Assembly: GCA_018675425.1 (NCBI GenBank)
Contig: JABGYD010000069.1
Span: forward strand, 62,001-126,000
Direction of reading: 5' to 3'
Source of the DNA: Kordiimonadaceae bacterium
Lineage (GTDB): Bacteria; Pseudomonadota; Alphaproteobacteria; Sphingomonadales; Emcibacteraceae
Length of the DNA stretch: 64,000 nucleotides
In this document: positions 27,879-37,082 of the stretch, piece after piece
How positions within the stretch are numbered: the stretch's first letter is position 1
How the letters are laid out: the number at the start of each line of letters is the position of its first letter
Translations under genes and position numbers: made by a program
The notes under the pieces: generated by a model
The model's input: only the letters and a program-made list of their open reading frames with translations
Told to the model about the DNA's origin: nothing
Database searches by the model: none

Positions 27879-29930
27879 TTATTTTGCTGGGTTAATCAAA
27901 ATGTTACCGTAATCGTCAACTTCAGCCACATGATCGCTTAATACCAGTGTGGTTGAATCCATCTCGGTAATAATGGCAGGTCCCAAAATTATATCTTTCG
28001 CCCTCAATTTATCGCGATCATAGACCTTAGCCTTCTTATCACTATCATCCATCCAAACCGTTGCATGCTCGATAAAGGCAGTTTGTGGATTTCCGTTACC
28101 ACTTTCAATTTTACTGGCTTTCACATTTGCTGCTTTGCCAAGAACAGTAACCCGCAAGTTGACGAGTTCTATCGGTACATCAAGCCGGAAGGTAAAGAGC
28201 TTTTCATGTTCATTATGAAATGCATCTGAAAGTGAAGAAAGCCCGCCAGTAGCAAAACCGTTTAAATTTATCGGCAGAACAACCTCAAAGCCTTGCCCCT
28301 GGTAACGAACACCGGCCTCATATTCAATTTCCTGCTCATCTTTCGGAACACCTTGTCCAGCGAGCTCATCACTGACACTTGAAGCCATCTTTTTCAAAGT
28401 ACTTTCTAGTTCCAAACCATCTGCCGTATCCAACCTGCTAGAAAAGCTACGCGCCATTTCAGAACGCATCCGCGTGGTCGCATCACCGTAGGCACAAAGA
28501 ACACCAGGTGCATTTGGTATAATCACTGGCCAAGACTGCGCAAGCTTGCCAATCGCATTTGCCTGCAGAGGTCCGCCGCCACCGAAAGCCATTAATGCAA
28601 AATCACGACTATCATAGCCTTGCTGTACAGAAACCAATCGGATTGCGCCAAACATATTTTCGTTCACAATATCAATAATACCTGACGCCGCTTCCTTTAA
28701 ACTAATACCAAGAGCATCAGCAACATTTTGAACTGCTTTTGATGAAGCTTCAACGTTAAGATCCATTTCACCGCCGAGCAGTGACTTTGGAAGATATCCA
28801 AGGACCACATTAGCATCCGTCACTGTGGGAAGGTCACCCCCTTTACCGTAACAGGCTGGCCCCGGCACTGCACCAGCACTTTCCGGACCAACCCTTAACG
28901 CCTGAGTTAATTCAGGTACGTGGGCGATAGAACCGCCGCCAGCACCAACCGTTTTAACATCAAGTGATGAAGTACGAACCATCAAATCACCGACTTCTGT
29001 ATCACGAGTTAAGCGAGGCACTCCGTTTTCAATCAGCGAAACATCCGTTGATGTCCCCCCCATATCTAAAGTTAGAATATTCTCAAATCCGGCGTGTTTA
29101 GCAACCCATACGGCTCCAGACACACCACCTGCAGGCCCGCTCATCAGCAACGCTACGGGCAATTGTTCGGATTTTTCCACCGACATAAGACCACCGTCTG
29201 AACGAAGTAGATTGAGCTGTCCGTTCATATCCTGGCCACGAAGCTCATTTTTAAGGTTACGCACATAATTGGCAACTGTTGGACGAACTGCGGAATTCGC
29301 TACTGTGGTCAGTGCTCGCTCATATTCTTGTTTCTCAGGAAGAATATCAGAAGAAACAGAAACGGGAATATCCGGTATTTCTTCTTTAACGATTTTCTCC
29401 ACCTGTTTTTCGTGAACGTTATTGGCAAATGAGTTGATCAGGCAAACAGTAACTGCTTCAACATTTTCATTTTTTAAAACTTGAATTTGTTTACGAAGAC
29501 CGTCTTCATCCAGCGCCTTGAGAACATTACCATCAGCATCGAGGCGCTCACCTACTTCAATAGTACATTCAAGTGGAGCAAGTGGTTCAGGTTTATTCCA
29601 GATAATCCAACCAGCAAGGCCGCCTGGCACAAGTGAGCGTGCAACATGAAGAACTTGACGGTATCCATCGGTTACAATCAAACCAACGCGGGCAAAATTC
29701 CCCTGAAGCACTGCGTTTGTAGCCACCGTCGTGCCATGCATAAAGAATGAAAGATCCGACGGCTTTATACCAGCCATATCACAAATTCGCTGCGTTCCTC
29801 TCAGTACTGCCTGCGATGGGTCATCCGGCGTTGACGGAATTTTGCTACGGTATGTACGTCCAGTTTCATCTTCTATTAACAATAAATCTGTAAAGGTTCC
29901 CCCCACATCTACTCCTAAACGATAATCCAT
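27879..29930 (-). CDS. hyuA: Hydantoinase A/oxoprolinase family protein
   Basis: This 683-residue ATP-binding subunit begins MDYRLGVDVGGTFTDLLLIE, the N-terminal hydantoinase A motif. The actin-like ATPase core shows HGTTVATNAVLQ near 65, LTLDMGGTSTDVSLI near 287-301, AGGGSIA and MAFGGGGPLQANAIG near 455. The frame extends to 30062, but the ATG at 29930 has AAGGAAG just upstream and starts exactly at the conserved domain; the longer form would overlap the HMG-CoA-lyase-like gene. It works with the HyuB subunit encoded next. Confidence 0.92.
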   Translation of the reverse strand: MDYRLGVDVGGTFTDLLLIEDETGRTYRSKIPSTPDDPSQAVLRGTQRICDMAGIKPSDLSFFMHGTTVATNAVLQGNFARVGLIVTDGYRQVLHVARSLVPGGLAGWIIWNKPEPLAPLECTIEVGERLDADGNVLKALDEDGLRKQIQVLKNENVEAVTVCLINSFANNVHEKQVEKIVKEEIPDIPVSVSSDILPEKQEYERALTTVANSAVRPTVANYVRNLKNELRGQDMNGQLNLLRSDGGLMSVEKSEQLPVALLMSGPAGGVSGAVWVAKHAGFENILTLDMGGTSTDVSLIENGVPRLTRDTEVGDLMVRTSSLDVKTVGAGGGSIAHVPELTQALRVGPESAGAVPGPACYGKGGDLPTVTDANVVLGYLPKSLLGGEMDLNVEASSKAVQNVADALGISLKEAASGIIDIVNENMFGAIRLVSVQQGYDSRDFALMAFGGGGPLQANAIGKLAQSWPVIIPNAPGVLCAYGDATTRMRSEMARSFSSRLDTADGLELESTLKKMASSVSDELAGQGVPKDEQEIEYEAGVRYQGQGFEVVLPINLNGFATGGLSSLSDAFHNEHEKLFTFRLDVPIELVNLRVTVLGKAANVKASKIESGNGNPQTAFIEHATVWMDDSDKKAKVYDRDKLRAKDIILGPAIITEMDSTTLVLSDHVAEVDDYGNILINPAK

Positions 29931-29949
29931 ATTTTCTTCCTTGCTCTTG

Positions 29950-30858
29950 CTAATTCGTCTCAATAGGTGGAAAAATACCTGATTTTGCGACCTGTGAAGA
30001 CATAGGTTTTTTAAGGATTGTTTCCAACCATAATGAAGTTTCAATAATTTTGGTAAGATCAACGCCCGTTTTAATTCCGCTTCTCTCCAGCATATAAACT
30101 AAATCGTCTGTTGAAATATTTCCTGATGCGTGCGGTGCAAATGGGCACCCACCAATGCCGCCGATACTAGCATCAAGCACTTCGACCCCGGCGTCAATTG
30201 CAGCGATCGCATTAGCAAATCCCGTATTTCGGCTATTATGAAGATGACAGCGTAATTTTATATCAGGCACTTCATTTTTGACTGCGTTAATCACTTCAGT
30301 TATTTGTACAGGAACCGCAACACCAATCGTATCAGCCAACCCGATTTCCGACGGTCCAGCTTTTGCCACCTGCTTTGCGATATTTACCACATGCTCGGTC
30401 GATACTTCTCCTTCAAAAGGACACCCAAATGCGGCGCCAATAATGATCTGGGTCTTTATATTTGCTGTATGCGCATCGTCAGCTATTCGGTTCCATTGAT
30501 TGATCGCTTCCGCAACTTCAAGACCCTGACTTCGCTTATTGAATGAATCGGTTGCAACAAATGCGCAGCCAATTTCGTCAAGTTGTAATGCACGAGCCCT
30601 TTCAAATCCTCGGTAATTCAAAACTAATCCCGTATATCGAACATCATTACATTCAGGCAGCATTTGTACCAGCTCTTCCGCATCGGCCATTTGAGGCACC
30701 CGCTTAGGATTGACAAAACTTGTCACTTCGATCCGACGAAGTCCAGCATCAATAGCTCGTTTGATTAGAGCAAGCTTGTCTAAGGTTGCAACAAACTTCT
30801 TTTCGCTTTGTAACCCATCCCTCGCAGACACTTCAACAATTTCAATATTGGTAGTCAT
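29950..30858 (-). CDS. Hydroxymethylglutaryl-CoA lyase-like enzyme
   Basis: This 302-residue TIM-barrel enzyme has the HMG-CoA lyase signatures: EVSARDGLQSEKKF near 8-21, the metal-binding HLHNSRNTGFAN near 206-217 and the flexible catalytic loop GGIGGCPFAPHASGN near 233-247 with its active-site Cys. The family cleaves 3-hydroxy-3-methyl-acyl-CoA to acetyl-CoA (or relatives) and a keto acid. It heads the operon with hyuA, hyuB, the TRAP transporter and a reductase. Divergently from it lies a CaiB/BaiF CoA-transferase gene, which could supply its CoA ester. Confidence 0.9.
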   Translation of the reverse strand: MTTNIEIVEVSARDGLQSEKKFVATLDKLALIKRAIDAGLRRIEVTSFVNPKRVPQMADAEELVQMLPECNDVRYTGLVLNYRGFERARALQLDEIGCAFVATDSFNKRSQGLEVAEAINQWNRIADDAHTANIKTQIIIGAAFGCPFEGEVSTEHVVNIAKQVAKAGPSEIGLADTIGVAVPVQITEVINAVKNEVPDIKLRCHLHNSRNTGFANAIAAIDAGVEVLDASIGGIGGCPFAPHASGNISTDDLVYMLERSGIKTGVDLTKIIETSLWLETILKKPMSSQVAKSGIFPPIETN

Positions 30859-30929
30859 CCGGCCTCATAATTAGATTTTAATTATTATTGAATTTATTCT
30901 ATACAAAGATGGACTATAATGGCAAGATA

Positions 30930-30947
30930 TTATATCATTATATCATT
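30930..30947. promoter_or_regulatory. Motif II operator-like site, tandem form
   Basis: TTATATCATTATATCATT is two adjacent copies of ATATCATT and includes an exact 12-mer TATATCATTATA (30931-30942). It sits between the lyase (30858) and CoA-transferase (30977) starts. The identical 18 bases occur at 50146-50163 between the other CoA-transferase/lyase pair. Confidence 0.55.
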
Positions 30948-30976
30948 ATCACTTTTAGAATTGGAGTTTCCAGAAC

Positions 30977-32194
30977 TTGACTAACACAAATGATCAGAAC
31001 ATTGTTGGTCCCTTAAAGGGCGTCAGAGTTATCGAATTGGGCCAATTGCTAGCCGGACCATTTTGCGGTCAACTGCTTGCCGATTACGGCGCAGAAGTGA
31101 TAAAAGTGGAGCAGCCTGGAGTGGGTGATCCTATGCGCGTTTGGGGCCGTGAAAAATCACATGGCAAATCGCTTTGGTGGCCGGTTATTGCAAGAAACAA
31201 AAAGTCAATAACCCTTAATTTACGTACAAAAGAAGGCCAGCAGATTATCCGCGACCTTGTGGCAAATGCTGATATGCTTCTGGAAAACTTTCGGCCGGGT
31301 ACAATGGAACGCTGGGGCCTAGGGTACGAAGAACTTAAAAAAATAAATCCGGGACTAATTATGATCAGAGTTTCCGGATATGGACAGAACGGCCCCTATT
31401 CGACAAAAGCAGGTTACGGTGCAATTGGTGAAGCCATGGGTGGAATGCGCTATGTCGTTGGTGACCCCTCGACCCCACCAAGCCGCATGGGCATTTCTAT
31501 CGGCGATCATTTGGCAGCAACTTTTGCCTGCCTTGGCGCATTAGCCGCTTTGCATCACAAAAACATGACAGGAGAAGGACAAGTAATAGACAGTGCAATT
31601 TATGAAGCATGCCTCTCCATGATGGAAAGCCTAGTAACTGAATATACCGAAGGCGGTTACATCCGCGAACGATCCGGGTCAATCCTTCCCAAAATAGCAC
31701 CGTCAAATATATATCCGACAAAAGACAACAGCATGGTGCTTGTTGCCGCCAATCAAAACACAGTATTTACCCGCCTGGCTGAGGCAATGGACCGACCCGA
31801 CTTGGCTGAAGATCCAAAATATAAGACCCATGTCGCACGCGGCGAAAACCAAAATGAACTGGATGACATGATTTCAGAATGGACGGCAACCCTTACCGCC
31901 GATGAATTACAAGCTAAACTTGATAAATATGGTATACCGCAAGGCAAGATTTACCGTGCACCTGATATGCTGGATGATCCACATTTTAAGGCTCGAGAAG
32001 CGATTATAAAAATTGCTCATCCCCAGTTTAAAAATTTACAAATGCAAAACGTGTTTCCTAAATTTTCGAAAACACCCTCAACAGTACGTTGGAGTGGCCC
32101 TGAGCTTGGTGAGCATAATGAGGAAATATATAAAGGCATCCTCGACATGAGCGATACAGACATTAACGGCTATAAAGAACGTGAGATCATATAA
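30977..32194 (+). CDS. CaiB/BaiF family CoA-transferase
   Basis: This 405-residue class III CoA-transferase moves CoA from a donor such as succinyl-CoA to a carboxylic acid. VRVIELGQLLAGPFCGQLLADYGAEVIKVE near 16-45 is the family N-terminus, RNKKSITLNLRTKEG follows, and the catalytic Asp is in GISIGDHLAATFA near 177. The start codon is TTG at 30977, with GGAG ten bases upstream. It leads an operon of VOC, MFS and VOC genes. Its divergent pairing with an HMG-CoA-lyase-like gene recalls the succinyl-CoA:hydroxymethylglutarate CoA-transferase route. Confidence 0.9.
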   Translation: MTNTNDQNIVGPLKGVRVIELGQLLAGPFCGQLLADYGAEVIKVEQPGVGDPMRVWGREKSHGKSLWWPVIARNKKSITLNLRTKEGQQIIRDLVANADMLLENFRPGTMERWGLGYEELKKINPGLIMIRVSGYGQNGPYSTKAGYGAIGEAMGGMRYVVGDPSTPPSRMGISIGDHLAATFACLGALAALHHKNMTGEGQVIDSAIYEACLSMMESLVTEYTEGGYIRERSGSILPKIAPSNIYPTKDNSMVLVAANQNTVFTRLAEAMDRPDLAEDPKYKTHVARGENQNELDDMISEWTATLTADELQAKLDKYGIPQGKIYRAPDMLDDPHFKAREAIIKIAHPQFKNLQMQNVFPKFSKTPSTVRWSGPELGEHNEEIYKGILDMSDTDINGYKEREII

Positions 32195-32643
32195 TGAGCA
32201 AAAAAATAAATTTTCAAAGGGCCAACTACGTGGTCACCGACCTCGAACGCTCACTCAAACTTTATCGTGATGTTCTTGGTTTTAAGGTAATTTTCAGTAA
32301 AGATGCCCCGGAAGATAGCTATTCCTATGATGTGTTTGAAATCGACAAAAGTACAGATATGGGCTTTTGTGTTCTAGGCACAGATGACGAGCCAAATTGT
32401 ATGGCGCTAACGGAACTTCGCGGAACAACGCTTGACCCAATCCCAAGCCCACGACGAGGGGCAATCGTTTTACGGTTGGAACATTTCGACGAAGCAGTCA
32501 ATGGTGTCAAAGCGCTCGGGCTTAAAACATATACAGAAGACAAGCTAGAAACCAACGATGGCCGAGTTGGCAGGGAACTTGGCATCGTAGATTTTGATGG
32601 CAACCTTGTCGTCATTTACTGTATCTTGAGTGCAGAAAAATAA
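32194..32643 (+). CDS. Single-domain VOC family protein
   Basis: This 149-residue protein is one VOC unit: NYVVTDLERSLKLYRDVLGFKV near 10-31 is the first beta-alpha-beta module and GRELGIVDFDGNLVVIY near the C-terminus the last strand. A potential metal ligand Glu is missing from the usual terminal position (FDGNLVVIY), so enzymatic activity is uncertain. Its ATG shares one base with the stop of the CoA-transferase gene, showing translational coupling. Substrate unknown. Confidence 0.8.
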   Translation: MSKKINFQRANYVVTDLERSLKLYRDVLGFKVIFSKDAPEDSYSYDVFEIDKSTDMGFCVLGTDDEPNCMALTELRGTTLDPIPSPRRGAIVLRLEHFDEAVNGVKALGLKTYTEDKLETNDGRVGRELGIVDFDGNLVVIYCILSAEK

Positions 32644-32665
32644 TAATACAACAGAGGAAAATTAA

Positions 32666-33997
32666 ATGTCAGAAGTTAGCAAAGCCGAAAAAAACGGCGA
32701 TTATCCGTCGAGCGCTCATGCTTGGTATGTGGTCACACTTTTAACACTTGGTTATATTTTATCTTTCCTTGACCGAAATATCCTCGTTCTTCTTGTAGAA
32801 CCTATTAAAGCGGACTTTGATCTTTCTGACACGCAAATGGGCCTACTTATGGGGTTGGCATTCTCAATCTTCTACGCCACTATGGGAATACCGCTTGGAT
32901 GGCTCGCAGATAATATGAAAAGAAGAACACTCGTTGCTGCGGGTATGTTAGTTTGGTCTGCGGCAACCTGCCTTTCTGGCTACACGAAAAGTTTTCTTGG
33001 TCTATTTACTGCTAGGGTAGCAATCGGCGCGGGTGAAGCCACCCTTTCCCCTTGCGCCATTTCACTTATTTCAGACATGTTTCCAGAGAGGAAACGGGCA
33101 AAAGCGATTGCCGTTTATTCCTGTGCGCTTTCTATTGCTGCTGCTTTTTCATTTAAATTAGGCGCGGAAATTTTATCTTGGGCAAATTTAACTGATACAT
33201 CAGAAATATTTTTGATCGGCGGTCTAAAACCTTGGCAGATTGTATTTGTCATCGTTGGTGCGCCAGGTGTAATTCTCAGCGCATTAATGATGTTAGTCAG
33301 AGAACCAAAACGACAAATTAAAAAAGAAGTTAACGAAAAACCCATAAAATTCAGTAGAGCATTTTCTTACTATAAAGAAAATACAGGTGCATTTGTTGGA
33401 TTAAGTCTTCTGGTCGGTGTCATGACCATCATCGCTTATAGTCAGGGATTTGTAGCCGCGATGTTTGAACGCACATGGGGCTGGAGTGCTTCGGAATTTG
33501 GGTCAAGAAACTCAATCGGTCTTCTTCTTTTTGGCCCAACGACCGTTCTTTTTGCGGGCTGGCTTATCGACCGGATGCATTCTAAGGGTGTTGAAGGCGC
33601 TGCGTGGAAAGTCTTTAAAGTTGGTTTTTTCCTTATGGTTCCACTAAATACCATTTATCCGCTCATGCCCAACCCATGGATTGCGCTTTTTGTCTCCTTT
33701 GCCGGAATTATCGGTATCGCAACCGTAACAGCGGCTGGTATTCCCGCGATCCTCAAAATAATACCTGGAAAAATACGTGCACAATCTATCGCTATCTATT
33801 ACATGATCATAAGTCTTTGTGGCCTACTTCTTGGGCCAACCACCGTTGGTATAATCAGTGACGCCTTTGGTGATCCGACGATGCTACGCTATGCAGTTGC
33901 AATGGTACCAGCGGTGTTTGGAACTATAGGATTTATATACCTACCAATGATTAATCGTATTTATCTAGAACAAATAAAAAAAGACATTACTCTTTAA
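32666..33997 (+). CDS. MFS transporter, spinster-like
   Basis: This 443-residue inner-membrane carrier has about 12 predicted helices. The opening SFLDRNILVLLVEPIKADFDLSDTQMG near 33-59 and GIPLGWLADNMKRR near 76-89 match the spinster-type major facilitator group, often found next to catabolic genes for aromatic or steroid-like acids. It lies 22 bases after a VOC gene with AGAGGA as ribosome site. The transported compound cannot be deduced. Confidence 0.88.
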   Translation: MSEVSKAEKNGDYPSSAHAWYVVTLLTLGYILSFLDRNILVLLVEPIKADFDLSDTQMGLLMGLAFSIFYATMGIPLGWLADNMKRRTLVAAGMLVWSAATCLSGYTKSFLGLFTARVAIGAGEATLSPCAISLISDMFPERKRAKAIAVYSCALSIAAAFSFKLGAEILSWANLTDTSEIFLIGGLKPWQIVFVIVGAPGVILSALMMLVREPKRQIKKEVNEKPIKFSRAFSYYKENTGAFVGLSLLVGVMTIIAYSQGFVAAMFERTWGWSASEFGSRNSIGLLLFGPTTVLFAGWLIDRMHSKGVEGAAWKVFKVGFFLMVPLNTIYPLMPNPWIALFVSFAGIIGIATVTAAGIPAILKIIPGKIRAQSIAIYYMIISLCGLLLGPTTVGIISDAFGDPTMLRYAVAMVPAVFGTIGFIYLPMINRIYLEQIKKDITL

Positions 33998-34012
33998 ATT
34001 AGGAACCAATTT

Positions 34013-34471
34013 ATGACTTCGATATTAAAACGTACCACCCTTATTGTCAGAGATATGGCAAAGTCAATCGAATTTTATGAGGGCGTACTTGGTATGACCA
34101 AATATTATGACAATCAAGTCACCCTAGGTGGAGACTTACTTCCTGCAGGAAAAAAAGGGGACGTCACCTATCTAACCATGTGGAAATGCGAAGATCCAGT
34201 GATCGGAATGATTGGACTTTTGCAATGGATAGACCCAGTGTGGGAAGCACCTGAAATCACATATAAGGTTGGTTATGGAAATCCAGTTTTCGTTGCAGCT
34301 ATTGATGACGCCGAAGCCGTTTACGAAAAAGCAAAAGCCTTCGGCTGCAAAATTCGAGCACCACTATCTGAAACAGAATACCCAGCCGCTAAAGGGGGTA
34401 TCGTGCGCGTTAGGTCCGTTGGCGTATTTGATCCGGACGGACATTTCTTCGAGCTAAATCAAACTCTCTAG
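34013..34471 (+). CDS. Single-domain VOC family protein
   Basis: This 152-residue VOC protein begins KRTTLIVRDMAKSIEFYEGVLGM near 6-28 and ends DPDGHFFELNQTL, where the Glu is at the usual metal-ligand position of active VOC enzymes. It is the last gene of the CoA-transferase operon and its stop directly abuts the stop of the convergent PuuE-like gene with no base between them. Confidence 0.8.
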   Translation: MTSILKRTTLIVRDMAKSIEFYEGVLGMTKYYDNQVTLGGDLLPAGKKGDVTYLTMWKCEDPVIGMIGLLQWIDPVWEAPEITYKVGYGNPVFVAAIDDAEAVYEKAKAFGCKIRAPLSETEYPAAKGGIVRVRSVGVFDPDGHFFELNQTL

Positions 34472-35389
34472 TTACTGCTGGTTCTGCCAGTGCTCTAGTA
34501 TTTCATTAGCACTGGCAGACCACACTTCTTCTTTACTCATCAAATAATCAAGAATATCTTCAAGCACTTTAATGCGGTGCGGCTGTCCCATCATCCATGG
34601 ATGAAGCGAAAGAGCGAGCATTCTTCCACCTTGTTCATACGCTTCAGTAATAAGCATATCAGCCGCATCCTTAATCTGATCGCCATAAGAGCTTTCTGAA
34701 TGCAAATTAGATAGAAGAACAAACTGGTCTTCAAGTTCCTTTGAAAGGGGCATTGCCAAAAGCGGGCCATTATCAGTGCGAAAATTATAAGGCATATCGT
34801 CATTGACCCAGTCGCAGAAATATTTAATGCCGGCATCAGCCAAATATTCCGGGGTTTTATCACTTTCAAACCGACCAGGGCTAAGCCAGCCAGTGATCTC
34901 CTTCGACGAATATCTCGACAATACTTCTAGAGATTCGCTGATGATCCCCGCTTCATCTTCCATGTTATTGTGGTGAATAGTGTCCATATTCCAGCCGTGA
35001 CCAAGCATTTCAACACCTCGCTCTTTTAACGCAGCCATCAGATATGGCACTCGTTTTGCAAGCTCGGCATTTACGGCATATGTCGATTTAACGCCGTATT
35101 TATCAAATGCTTTAAGAAGCCGGTAAATACCAACACGGTTGCCATAGTCTCTGAGCGAGTAATGCCGAAGGTCGGGATATGGCATGATCATGCCGCCCTG
35201 TGGTTTAACCGGAACGCCTTTTTGATCAAGCGGGAAAAACTGCAAACTAACGTTGACCCATAAAGCCAGTTTTTTACCATTTGGCCAATTTACATCTTTA
35301 CGATCCGTGAGCATCGACCAATCATAACGGTCATGATCCATGCCATATGACCGATGAGGATATTCTAAATATGATTTATCGAGTGGCAT
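34472..35389 (-). CDS. PuuE-like polysaccharide-deacetylase-family hydrolase
   Basis: This 305-residue protein has the NodB-like barrel of the polysaccharide deacetylase family. The motifs are of the PuuE allantoinase type: YGNRVGIYRLLKAFDKYGVKS near 82-102, GVEMLGHGWNMD near 123-134 and WLSPGRFES near 163. The second His of the usual HxxxH metal motif is absent, as in the metal-independent PuuE group, so cleavage of a cyclic amide or ureide is more likely than sugar deacetylation. It is the last gene of a three-gene operon with a related paralogue and an isochorismatase-like amidase. Confidence 0.8.
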   Translation of the reverse strand: MPLDKSYLEYPHRSYGMDHDRYDWSMLTDRKDVNWPNGKKLALWVNVSLQFFPLDQKGVPVKPQGGMIMPYPDLRHYSLRDYGNRVGIYRLLKAFDKYGVKSTYAVNAELAKRVPYLMAALKERGVEMLGHGWNMDTIHHNNMEDEAGIISESLEVLSRYSSKEITGWLSPGRFESDKTPEYLADAGIKYFCDWVNDDMPYNFRTDNGPLLAMPLSKELEDQFVLLSNLHSESSYGDQIKDAADMLITEAYEQGGRMLALSLHPWMMGQPHRIKVLEDILDYLMSKEEVWSASANEILEHWQNQQ

Positions 35390-36330
35390 TATGACCCCTG
35401 TTTTTTCAGTGCAATATCAGCAAGTGCCGCATCATAGCTATTTTTAATGAAGTGCTTGGCGATCTCGCGTCCCGTTGTTACCCAAACATCCGAATGTCCT
35501 GTGATATATTCAAGTGCCTCTTCAAATGCTTTTAAGCGGTGGGGGCAACTGACCTGATAATTATGGGTTGGGATACACATGACGGTGCTATTATCAGTAC
35601 CCTCTTCGTAAAGGCGATCAAAGTTATCCTTGATGATCTGACCGTATCGCCGTGGTTCAATTTTATTGACCACGTAGGCGATGGTGTCATTCATTTCAAG
35701 CGAATACGGGATAGAAACAAATTTCTTACCGCTTCTTGTGTGAATTGGTGTCGGTTGATCATCATGAAATAAATCACAGGTATATATACCGCCCTCATCG
35801 CCAAATAGCTCTGTACCAACCTCAGCAAACAAATCAAGGGTCAGCTCCGAATGTGAAAGTGCCGGTGCCAGATAGCCGGCGCATTTTTGTCCTGTGTGCT
35901 TATATATGGTTTCCATAGCATCGTGGATCATTTCACGTTCTTGTTGCTCATCCATACCGTAAGTATAGCGGGTGTTATAGATACCGTGACTGAAAAATTC
36001 CCAGTCGCGTTCATTGCATAATTCTATTATTTCTGGATGATGCTCGCAAAGGGCGGTCGATAAGGAAATAGAGCCGCGAATGCCATATTTTTCAAGCAGT
36101 TTCATCTGCCGCATATGACCTACTCGATTTCCATAATCACGGGTCGAATAACCTGCAATGGCAGGGCTTGGCTCGGGCCACGGTTTGCGCTGAGGGTTAT
36201 CCGGAGCATTGAGCTCATAATATTCAATATTTGGCGCCACCCAAAACGCCACTTTTGCTCCGCCGGGCCATTTCATTTTAGGGCGGTTATCGTAGGGCCA
36301 ATAGTCGTAAAATCCGGGATCATTCTTCAT
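35389..36330 (-). CDS. PuuE-like polysaccharide-deacetylase-family hydrolase, second paralogue
   Basis: This 313-residue paralogue of the downstream gene shows YGNRVGHMRQMKLLEKYGIRG near 85-105, DWEFFSHGIYNTRY near 130-143 and YLAPALSHSELTLDLFAEVG near 173-192. As in its neighbour, the second metal-binding His is missing, which fits the PuuE group. The two paralogues may act as a heteromer or on successive substrates. Start and stop overlap by one base with both neighbours, giving a tightly coupled operon behind a motif I site. Confidence 0.8.
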   Translation of the reverse strand: MKNDPGFYDYWPYDNRPKMKWPGGAKVAFWVAPNIEYYELNAPDNPQRKPWPEPSPAIAGYSTRDYGNRVGHMRQMKLLEKYGIRGSISLSTALCEHHPEIIELCNERDWEFFSHGIYNTRYTYGMDEQQEREMIHDAMETIYKHTGQKCAGYLAPALSHSELTLDLFAEVGTELFGDEGGIYTCDLFHDDQPTPIHTRSGKKFVSIPYSLEMNDTIAYVVNKIEPRRYGQIIKDNFDRLYEEGTDNSTVMCIPTHNYQVSCPHRLKAFEEALEYITGHSDVWVTTGREIAKHFIKNSYDAALADIALKKQGS

Positions 36331-36992
36331 TACTGATTATCCAGAAAGTCATACACTTCCTGAACATTCACCACATCTGCATATTTAAGCAGCAAATCAG
36401 TAAGGTTCGCAAAATGATAACTTTCATGTTTATCGGCAACACATTCTTCCGGAACGATGGTTCGGTAACCACGGGAAAGACTATCCACCGCCGTAGCACG
36501 TATACATCCGGATGTCGAACCGCCTGTAATTATTAACGTATCCACCTGATGCCAGACGAGCAGGCTTTGCAGTGGCGTTTCAAAAAAAGCTGACGGCATT
36601 TTTTTTAAATATACAGCGTCTTTAATACGGTCAATTTTCAGGCGATCATCAAATTCACTGCGGCGTGAGCCAAATTTTATATTCTGCAGACTATCCGTTG
36701 TATTCGTGCGTGTTCCCCAAATGCCAGCATCCGACGCATCCTCCATATAGGCAACATGGGTCCAGATCACAGGCCAATCCAACGAGCGAAAACCACTTGC
36801 CAGTATATTTATATATTCCATTTGACGAGGATCAGTTTCATAGGCAGTTTTAAATTCATCAACACAAGTATAGGCTTTTTGAGGATCAACATTAACAAGC
36901 GCTGCTTTTTTACCAAAACCAAATTTGGTACGGGACGGATTGGACTTTAGATCGTTAAATATTTCACGGGCCGTTTTATTGCTGATTTTCAT
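36330..36992 (-). CDS. Isochorismatase-family amidohydrolase (N-carbamoylsarcosine amidase-like)
   Basis: This 220-residue cysteine hydrolase has the full catalytic triad: Asp in LVNVDPQKAYTC near 37, Lys in YLKKMPSAFFETPL near 130 and Cys in ITGGSTSGCIRATAVDS near 162. Relatives hydrolyse N-carbamoyl amines, ureidoacrylate or nicotinamide. It is the first gene of the operon with the two PuuE-like genes, so a ring opened by one could be the substrate of the other. A perfect motif I palindrome lies about 62 bases upstream. Confidence 0.87.
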   Translation of the reverse strand: MKISNKTAREIFNDLKSNPSRTKFGFGKKAALVNVDPQKAYTCVDEFKTAYETDPRQMEYINILASGFRSLDWPVIWTHVAYMEDASDAGIWGTRTNTTDSLQNIKFGSRRSEFDDRLKIDRIKDAVYLKKMPSAFFETPLQSLLVWHQVDTLIITGGSTSGCIRATAVDSLSRGYRTIVPEECVADKHESYHFANLTDLLLKYADVVNVQEVYDFLDNQ

Positions 36993-37052
36993 GCTTTTTT
37001 CTCAATATTCTAGTCTGTTAGCATATAACCATATCAGACAAAATTATAGCGC

Positions 37053-37070
37053 AAATGACTTTTGTCATTT
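37053..37070. promoter_or_regulatory. Motif I (FNR-like palindrome) upstream of the amidase/PuuE operon
   Basis: AAATGACTTTTGTCATTT is a perfect 7-4-7 inverted repeat. Its centre is about 69 bases upstream of the isochorismatase-like start at 36992, and it follows the FNR-like regulator gene directly. Confidence 0.65.
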
Positions 37071-37082
37071 AATAAAGTAATC

